Source: Pomphorhynchus laevis (lineage: Eukaryota > Acanthocephala > Palaeacanthocephala > Echinorhynchida > Pomphorhynchidae). From it: a stretch of DNA of 64,000 nt. Positions 61,501 to 64,000 of this stretch are shown here, piece after piece. How positions within the stretch are numbered: position 1 is the stretch's first letter; each line of letters starts with the position of its first letter. The translations under genes were made by a program, and so were the position numbers. A model generated the notes under the pieces. That model was not told where the DNA came from, searched no databases, and saw only the letters and a list, made by a program, of their open reading frames with translations. The DNA is taken from contig WNNJ02002755.1 of the NCBI GenBank assembly GCA_012934845.2, positions 124,001 to 188,000 of the forward strand. The letters run 5' to 3'.

Positions 61501-63358
61501 TTATAGGAAGAACGATTGCAATTGTAAGTATACACAAAATCCCACTATACACTAAGAGATGGAGTTGAAAGTAAAGAAATACACTTGAATCAGGTCCACA
61601 TTTCTCTCCGATTTCTCGAAGTCTAATAGAAATTTACAATTATCAAGCACTTAAAGCTGAAAGCATTTAGTTAGATGTATTATTCATACTTACGAAAGCC
61701 GCAATGTTTTCCAAATAACAGTTAGCGGATTCTTTAAATTGAAGATTAGTTTGAAAAGCGCAATTTGGCAGACTTACCAAGTCGGATATGTTTAGGTATG
61801 CAATACTCTTAGGATGACTTATATAGCGGTAGATACTAAGGAATACCTTTCTTAGAACAGGTCTTAGTCAAAAATTGTAAACTTACCTATTTCCGGATGA
61901 TTCAACATCTTGATCGCGGATATGGCGACGGATCAAGAGAAATGCAAGTAATGATGCCTAAATAGTTACAACTAATAAATAATGAAAGATGAATAAACTA
62001 ATAAATACTTATATTGGAATATATTGGAATCGGGATTATACAATAATTGTTAATTGGCATTCTGTGTCGTGTGCCGGAGGAATGAAAAACTTTGATAAGG
62101 AGAAGGAAGCTTATCGATGCTAGAGAAGGTAGAAAGGATGAAGACACTGGAACATTTGGAGAAGAGAAGAGCAAGGTTAAAGATGATGCATACACATGTT
62201 GGTGAACGTCGTGTATAGGGATACGGACCTTACAATATTTGTCGTTGTATCCATGTCGCGAGACCCGTCATACAAGTGGGCGCTACCTTAACAGGTATGT
62301 TTAAATACTGGAATTTTATAGAACTCCAGTATATTAGATTAATTATATTAGATTAACTTCAGTACAAATTGTGTTCACTATCGGTTGTAAATTGGAAGTC
62401 AAGGCCAGGCGAATGTGATGAGCAATACACACCGAACATTATAGACATATTGTTCGGTGTAATGGATATAGATAGACATAAAAGAAGTGATACAACAAAA
62501 TTTGAGGATTTCTGGGATACCCTACTATTCGATTTACAAACTGACATTGAACTCGATCGATTTGTGCAAAGTTCACAGGAGTCTGCTCCTAGAATGCTGG
62601 AAGGCCATATTGGAGAATATGAAAAAGCATTAGGTTAAAAAGTGAGCAGCACCATCGAAAAAGAGTAATCCCTGCTTTTGGGCGCGCAAGGTTGCGATCG
62701 ATACTTTCGAAGCCTTAGTTCGATATGAAGGGTGATTAGGCCATTTCGAGGTCAGTACGACTTCAAGATACAAATAACTTGAGTCGAATTCCATCGGAGT
62801 CTTTTCATAAAGAAGTTTATCGAACCGAAGAATATGGCCGTATTTGCGGAACTTAAGGGCTTGTGATTTGGAAAAATCACAAGCTATGATTTATGATAAA
62901 CTTTATCATAAGCTTTATGATAAACTCTATTTTGAGGATCAAAATAAGGTTTAACAGAAGAAGCATACAACAGATGTTTATGTTACGTTATAGTTTGATG
63001 AGACTATATATATAGTTATATATATCATAATATAAAATAATAAGTATAATATACTTTAATAATAAATGTACATAAGATACAAAAGAAAACAAAAGTCTGA
63101 AACAATAAATTATTTATTATCGAATCGGCGTAATATTTCCTTAATCTCTTTATATGTTTTGCTGTAAATGGTCTTTTAGTTTTTAATATTATTAGGTTTA
63201 TTTTCTCTAGTCGAACAAGCAACTGTAATTAAAGTTAAAATTACCGCAAAAAAGGACAAGTTAAGAATTAGATTGTCTACAATTGATTGGTACCCAGTAT
63301 TTACTCCAAAGCTTGTGTCATTCGATGTTTGTGAACCACAAACAATATTCTCGCTCAT
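43213..63358 (-). CDS. Tmem63: Tmem63 (OSCA/TMEM63 mechanosensitive cation channel), complete gene
   Basis: Twenty-one coding exons on the minus strand, all with GT..AG borders and agreeing phases, give 790 residues (human TMEM63A has about 807). Family features in order: TM0 ([21 protein letters not shown]); [11 protein letters not shown] and TM1 ending [23 protein letters not shown] and TM2; an intracellular RRM-like linker ([19 protein letters not shown]); TM3-TM5 ([25 protein letters not shown]); [14 protein letters not shown] and TM6; TM7-TM8 ([18 protein letters not shown]); TM9-TM10; and an acidic Lys/Glu tail. The family forms stretch- or osmo-gated cation channels at the plasma membrane or lysosome, with the pore lined by TM3-TM7. 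Many introns are 43-51 nt, others 0.8-3.3 kb and filled with repeats. The intron after exon 13 is 36 nt, or 48 nt if a downstream AG is used (786 residues). Family assignment is very secure; activity is inferred. Confidence 0.93.
43559..44815. other. Tmem63 intron sequence, AT-rich with PLE-tail scraps
   Basis: It has segments resembling the AT-rich end of the type 1 PLE tail (TTGACTTTTATTCTGAATTTC near 43740 and TTTGACTTTTATTTTGAATC near 44270). No coding region. Confidence 0.5.
44816..45110 (-). mobile_element. Penelope-like (type 1) tail, minus strand, in Tmem63 intron
   Basis: Reverse complement of the 50.7-51.0 kb tail. The end AATACGTAGACTCAGTTA is at about 44849-44832 and the TTTCGGCCCCTAA..ATCAGGAGGAACTGC segment at about 45068-45110. 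The terminal motif carries a short insertion. Solo tail without coding part. Confidence 0.65.
45570..45620 (-). CDS. Tmem63: Tmem63 coding exon 20 (C-terminal tail)
   Basis: [17 protein letters not shown], 51 nt, acceptor TTCTGTTAAG, donor GTAAGT. Chosen because it is the only phase-0 exon joining exon 19 to the last exon. The tail is not conserved in the family. Confidence 0.6.
45842..46246. mobile_element. 334-bp insertion between 36-bp direct duplications
   Basis: ATGATGATACTCGCTCGTGT continuing to CAATTATTCATTC occurs at 45842-45877 and again at 46211-46246. Between them lie 334 bases that are GC-richer than the intron around them, including a stem GCGTAGG/CCTACGC (about 46108-46138) and the boxes GGACCGAAAC and CTGATGAGGTCC. 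The insert has no coding frame of a known family. A retroposed SINE-like or LINE 5' fragment with an unusually long target duplication is the likeliest reading. Confidence 0.6.
46741..47025 (+). CDS. 94-codon ORF antisense in a Tmem63 intron, unknown
   Basis: Basic ORF with [21 protein letters not shown] stretch in the middle (CTAACCTTAATTTTTTCTCTTAATTACAG) looks like an intron 3' end, so it could be two exons. No family is recognised. It may be a scrap of a transposase or chance. Confidence 0.2.
   Translation: MKFQSQRTMNPRRLEKYFRCSSLKKKTKPDMVQVELRLTLIFSLNYRRRAYLARFMTYLNLLKSNLEDPFMIQVRWKLKQKSLTELSLNKIKYM
47173..47471 (-). CDS. Tmem63: Tmem63 coding exon 19 (TM8-TM10)
   Basis: [20 protein letters not shown], equivalent to LIYILLKHMVDRHNLYF, then two more membrane helices and [15 protein letters not shown]. 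Longest exon, 299 nt; the intron before it is 49 nt. Confidence 0.95.
47521..47626 (-). CDS. Tmem63: Tmem63 coding exon 18 (TM7)
   Basis: [20 protein letters not shown] then [15 protein letters not shown], matching FQYEFGAMYAWMLCVFT and AYSITCPIIAPFG. Confidence 0.94.
48314..48476 (-). CDS. Tmem63: Tmem63 coding exon 17 (TM6)
   Basis: [20 protein letters not shown] then [14 protein letters not shown], the most diagnostic stretch of the family ([20 protein letters not shown] in human). TM6 lines the pore in OSCA/TMEM63 structures. Confidence 0.95.
48527..48592 (-). CDS. Tmem63: Tmem63 coding exon 16
   Basis: [20 protein letters not shown], equivalent to [20 protein letters not shown]. Flanking introns are 44 and 50 nt. 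Confidence 0.9.
48637..48723 (-). CDS. Tmem63: Tmem63 coding exon 15 (TM5)
   Basis: [20 protein letters not shown] then IIPSLGLI, matching VYIFLIFMVLILPSLGL. The preceding intron (3.05 kb) houses a Penelope-like element in the opposite direction. Confidence 0.93.
49440..51014 (+). mobile_element. Penelope-like element (type 1): reverse transcriptase and tail
   Basis: The RT starts at about 49570 with [20 protein letters not shown] and [11 protein letters not shown], typical of Penelope-like RTs, followed by a [16 protein letters not shown] block. The palm is open at 49974-50660: [20 protein letters not shown], then [11 protein letters not shown] with the catalytic Asp pair, [46 protein letters not shown], and the end [13 protein letters not shown]. 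No GIY-YIG domain follows the RT, unlike type 2. The tail at 50664-51014 holds a structured segment and ends TACGTAGACTCAGTTAGCTG-ATTTGAT. It lies in a Tmem63 intron in the opposite direction. The 228-codon open palm suggests it is fairly young; the upstream part is interrupted. Confidence 0.85.
50715..50800 (+). ncRNA. Pseudoknot-capable segment of the type 1 PLE tail
   Basis: CTATG (50727-50731) can pair with CATAG in AGCATAGCAG (about 50772-50781); the 8.2-kb copy keeps the fuller CTGCTATG/ATAGCA version. GAATTAGGGG (about 50743-50752) can pair with CCTCTAATTC (about 50797-50806). The pairs interleave, giving a pseudoknot. The boxes CCGAAAC and CTGATGA flank the second stem as in a hammerhead, but two extra C residues and no proper cleavage site make it non-canonical. 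Repeated in other tails (8.2, 45.1 kb). Confidence 0.4.
51015..51537 (+). mobile_element. RTE-type LINE endonuclease scrap between repeated PLE ends
   Basis: About 51115-51240 reads [20 protein letters not shown] and [10 protein letters not shown], the classic LINE endonuclease motif of RTE-type elements, followed by [20 protein letters not shown]. The scrap is bracketed by two copies of TAGACTCAGTTAGCTGATTT-GAT (50992-51014 and 51515-51537). Confidence 0.65.
51770..51897 (-). CDS. Tmem63: Tmem63 coding exon 14 (TM4)
   Basis: [20 protein letters not shown] to [10 protein letters not shown], matching [20 protein letters not shown] and ESHWTKSGE. The start is chosen to keep Asn-Pro as in the family, which makes the intron only 36 nt; an alternative AG 12 nt further gives 48 nt. 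Confidence 0.82.
51934..52090 (-). CDS. Tmem63: Tmem63 coding exon 13 (TM3)
   Basis: [20 protein letters not shown], then [20 protein letters not shown], matching WWLQWLGINFTLF and FFLTTPSIILSTMDK. Confidence 0.93.
52500..53185. mobile_element. Foldback element with long inverted repeats, in Tmem63 intron
   Basis: Left arm about 52580-52816 and right arm about 52928-53185 are reverse complements over roughly 230 bp with few changes. They include TTTAGCCCTTATGCCAGGTT / AACCTGGTATAAGGGCTAAA and GCGATGGCTTTGTCGCAT / ATGCGACAAAGCCATCGC. A 110-bp middle separates them. The left arm has an extra tandem sub-unit (GCATCAACTCGCC..., 52504 and 52563), itself palindromic. Sub-repeats near the ends are typical of foldback DNA elements. 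No transposase is present. Confidence 0.85.
53186..54250 (+). mobile_element. RTE-type LINE, internally deleted
   Basis: The 5' part at about 53215-53810 ends in the endonuclease start ([31 protein letters not shown]). It then jumps to the C-terminal end of ORF2 at about 53850-54180: [29 protein letters not shown], then [17 protein letters not shown], the GHVLRM..P type tail of RTE/BovB-like LINEs. The whole RT is missing. It begins directly after the foldback element. Confidence 0.65.
54251..55385. other. Tmem63 intron 12 remainder
   Basis: AT-rich. It contains the perfect hairpin at 54780-54823 and otherwise no feature. The small ORF over the hairpin is not convincing. Confidence 0.5.
54780..54823. 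repeat. Perfect 20-bp inverted duplication, 4-nt loop
   Basis: Arms 54780-54799 (AAACACATTTCGTCTGGTTT) and 54804-54823 are exact reverse complements around CCAT. Confidence 0.92.
55386..55565 (-). CDS. Tmem63: Tmem63 coding exon 12
   Basis: [19 protein letters not shown] to [16 protein letters not shown], equivalent to SKWTVTFAADPEDICW. The intron before it is 46 nt and the one after is 3.3 kb. Confidence 0.92.
55612..55745 (-). CDS. Tmem63: Tmem63 coding exon 11
   Basis: [20 protein letters not shown] and [14 protein letters not shown], matching DAISYYTRMKDRL and GMAFVTFQEKSMA (last RRM-like strand). Confidence 0.92.
56000..56195 (-). mobile_element. Penelope-like (type 1) tail scrap, minus strand
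   Basis: On the minus strand it reads TCTCCTGATGACCTATATTT, then CTTATTCTGATACATCGTCT, ATTATTTATTAGTCAATTCA and the AT-rich end, matching 50787-50880. There is no coding part. Confidence 0.65.
56680..56815 (-). CDS. Tmem63: Tmem63 coding exon 10 (Cys-rich linker)
   Basis: It includes [15 protein letters not shown] and [20 protein letters not shown], matching the CGQFCCCEVLGCEWEDA Cys-rich stretch. Acceptor TTCTTTTTAG, donor GTAAGT. Confidence 0.88.
56850..58930. other. Tmem63 intron 9 sequence
   Basis: AT-rich; no gene. It has three inverted duplications: 57152-57175 (10-bp arms), 57296-57319 (9-bp arms) and 58750-58794 (21-bp arms). A short direct-repeat run (CAATTTAAGAAACAAACAAT) lies at about 58684-58745. 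Confidence 0.5.
58750..58794. repeat. Perfect 21-bp inverted duplication, 3-nt loop
   Basis: AATACAGTGGATTGTTCGTT-A (58750-58770) is mirrored exactly at 58774-58794 around CTC. Confidence 0.92.
58944..59024 (-). CDS. Tmem63: Tmem63 coding exon 9
   Basis: [20 protein letters not shown], equivalent to YPTCEVVDVQLCYNVAKL. Donor GG|GTAAGT. Confidence 0.9.
59068..59144 (-). CDS. Tmem63: Tmem63 coding exon 8 (linker, RRM-like strand 1)
   Basis: [20 protein letters not shown], equivalent to RRTLFITGLPRDARKET. The intron to exon 9 is 43 nt (GTATTC..AAATAG). Confidence 0.87.
59380..59640. repeat. Duplicated block in Tmem63 intron 7
   Basis: ATCACAAAGTATTCGCATGT, AAAATAGTTACTTTTT and ATGATCTATT at about 59260-59340 recur at about 59525-59605, with a TATATA-rich stretch between. 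A local direct duplication of about 90 bp. Confidence 0.7.
59878..60046. mobile_element. Complete palindromic MITE
   Basis: 169 bp with ends TTCTGGTTGTGG / CCACAACCAGAA. The whole element is an imperfect palindrome centred on TTATCAGCTGCTGATAA. A half copy is at 3785-3888. Non-autonomous, superfamily unknown. Confidence 0.8.
60433..60541 (-). CDS. Tmem63: Tmem63 coding exon 7 (TM2)
   Basis: [20 protein letters not shown] to ITNKNR, equivalent to NDLLWLHTIFAVIYLFL. Donor CGT|GTATGT. Confidence 0.9.
60593..60644 (-). CDS. Tmem63: Tmem63 coding exon 6
   Basis: [17 protein letters not shown], matching YSFGRTTIANL of human TMEM63A. Acceptor TTTATTTAG, donor GG|GTACC; the intron to exon 7 is 51 nt. 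Confidence 0.9.
60974..61013. repeat. Perfect 18-bp inverted duplication, 4-nt loop
   Basis: CTATATAGTATATATAGG and its reverse complement around ATCA, in Tmem63 intron 5. TA-rich, so less striking than the others. Confidence 0.85.
61020..61266 (+). mobile_element. Penelope-like (type 1) tail, in Tmem63 intron 5
   Basis: It matches 50830-51014 closely, from GTCAATTCATAAAAATGACT to the end ACGTAGACTCAGTTAGCTGA-TTTGAT. It lacks the structured segment. Confidence 0.75.
61483..61622 (-). CDS. Tmem63: Tmem63 coding exon 5 (TM1)
   Basis: [19 protein letters not shown], then a hydrophobic TM1 ending [10 protein letters not shown]. It matches EWCGEDAIHYLSFQ and VILPVNLSG of the human protein. Confidence 0.93.
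61694..61731 (-). CDS. Tmem63: Tmem63 coding exon 4
   Basis: [12 protein letters not shown], 38 nt, donor GTAAGTATG. It corresponds to PWLTAIFRL in human TMEM63A. Confidence 0.8.
61778..61835 (-). CDS. Tmem63: Tmem63 coding exon 3
   Basis: [19 protein letters not shown], 58 nt, between CCTTAG and GTAAGT. Loop before TM1; poorly conserved in the family. Phase fits both neighbours. Confidence 0.7.
61887..61957 (-). CDS. Tmem63: Tmem63 coding exon 2
   Basis: [20 protein letters not shown], 71 nt, donor GTAAGT. Second half of TM0 and start of the first cytoplasmic loop. The preceding intron is 1287 nt. Confidence 0.8.
61958..63244. other. Tmem63 intron 1 with an antisense ORF
   Basis: The plus-strand ORF 62369-62638 (89 codons; [20 protein letters not shown], then [20 protein letters not shown]) is moderately convincing as former coding sequence but matches no family I know. 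A hairpin ACACCGAACA/TGTTCGGTGT lies inside it (62429-62460). The minus-strand frame at 62195-61998 shows no motif. Confidence 0.3.
63245..63358 (-). CDS. Tmem63: Tmem63 coding exon 1
   Basis: [10 protein letters not shown] to [10 protein letters not shown], 38 residues, ending at the donor GCG|GTAATT. Extracellular N terminus and first half of TM0. The ATG follows a 3' splice site (TTTTAG|ATG), so a 5' UTR exon probably lies upstream. Reading past this donor soon meets a stop. Confidence 0.8.
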
Positions 63359-64000
63359 CTAAAATCTAAAGCTTACATTTCAGTTGCGTAGAGATAGATC
63401 AAGATTAGAAAGCGATTGATAACAACTTCTTTATTAAAAAAATATGATTTTCGTTTGCAACCGAAATTATCAGTCCTTTATTGTATATTTACTTAAAATG
63501 TAGTTATAAGTAAAACCTTAAAAGTAAAATCAACGTATTTTTAGATCTATTTTGCTCAAATTCCATTTAACAAAATTAAAGCTTACATTTATTTACCTGG
63601 TTTCTTTGTAATACTACAAAATATAAAGAAATAATCATGTGCATTCAATAGCTGATGATAGTATATTGCATCTAAAGTGTGTTTTAAAGATCAATACTGA
63701 TCATTTGACATTAGTATAAATAGCAAACGGCTCAATATTCTTTCAATTTTAGTCCATTGCTGTGCTTTCCTGACATGCGTTTTCTCTTGTAAAGAAATCT
63801 ATCGTAATGGAAACAATTCTAATTGCTTAATCCGATTACATTTGAACTTTCTAACGATCGTAATGGCACGGAAATATTTTATAGCCAAAGTTCAAATTGC
63901 TTTTTTTGTTTCTATAAAAATTTACAATACTCAAATCAAGATTATACTGCTTCGTTGTTTCAACCATTAGATCGTCTTCATCTCCAGCAACATCAGCCGA
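63359..64000 (-). promoter_or_regulatory. Probable 5' UTR and upstream region of Tmem63
   Basis: A possible 5' UTR exon ends at 63597 (ACCAG|GTAAAT, minus strand), and its intron would end with TTTTAG right before the start codon at 63358. Sequence beyond about 63650 has no coding signal. No TATA box can be defended in such AT-rich DNA. Confidence 0.35.

Noticed and set aside
47161-63358. Odorant or gustatory receptor gene, suggested by several hydrophobic minus-strand exons
   Set aside because: The exons join in phase to a protein matching TMEM63 block by block ([24 protein letters not shown]), which is decisive against a chemoreceptor.

Overview
The window reads as AT-rich eukaryotic DNA, most likely from an insect or other arthropod. 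Coding sequence is broken by introns with GT..AG borders, many only about 43-51 nt long. Most of the window is decayed transposable elements of animal types: non-LTR retrotransposons (LINEs), Penelope-like elements (PLEs), one gypsy-type element, foldback/MITE elements, and a satellite carrying hammerhead-ribozyme modules. I cannot place the species further.

The one clearly intact host gene fills the right third on the minus strand (63358 down to 43213). It is a complete Tmem63 (OSCA/TMEM63 mechanosensitive cation channel) gene. I assembled it from 21 coding exons whose phases agree at every junction, giving a protein of about 790 residues. Its last exon lies inside a roughly 510-bp block present twice (43054-43558 and 41360-41871), so a second, near-identical last exon sits 1.69 kb further downstream. 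Its introns hold a Penelope-like element, a 0.68-kb foldback element, two RTE-type LINE pieces, several PLE tails, a palindromic MITE and a 334-bp insertion flanked by 36-bp duplications.

Layout. 1-240: PLE tail and RT-end scrap. 567-1729: four 300-bp repeats with hammerhead modules, alternating as 600-bp dimers. 1.7-10.4 kb: mostly featureless AT-rich DNA with a half MITE, a small nuclease-like fossil, a PLE tail and a possible last exon of another gene near 9.5 kb. 10.8-21.2 kb: mosaic of broken LINEs of at least three kinds plus a second nuclease-like fossil. 21.8-29.3 kb: a LINE split by a gypsy-type element that has terminal inverted repeats and lies between 470-bp direct copies of LINE sequence; its 3' end is capped by a PLE tail. 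29.6-32.4 kb: another LINE with ORF1 zinc knuckles and an RT. 33-41.3 kb: several copies of one LINE family on both strands, an unassigned 124-codon ORF and a second PLE type with a GIY-YIG domain. 41.3-63.4 kb: Tmem63. 63.4-64 kb: its probable 5' flank.

A signature running through the window is short perfect inverted duplications of otherwise unique sequence, with 0-12 nt between the arms. I found at least a dozen. They look like local template-switch events and no element family explains them. The most novel items are the hammerhead satellite beside PLE remnants, the gypsy-type element with inverted rather than direct ends, and the duplicated terminal exon of Tmem63.
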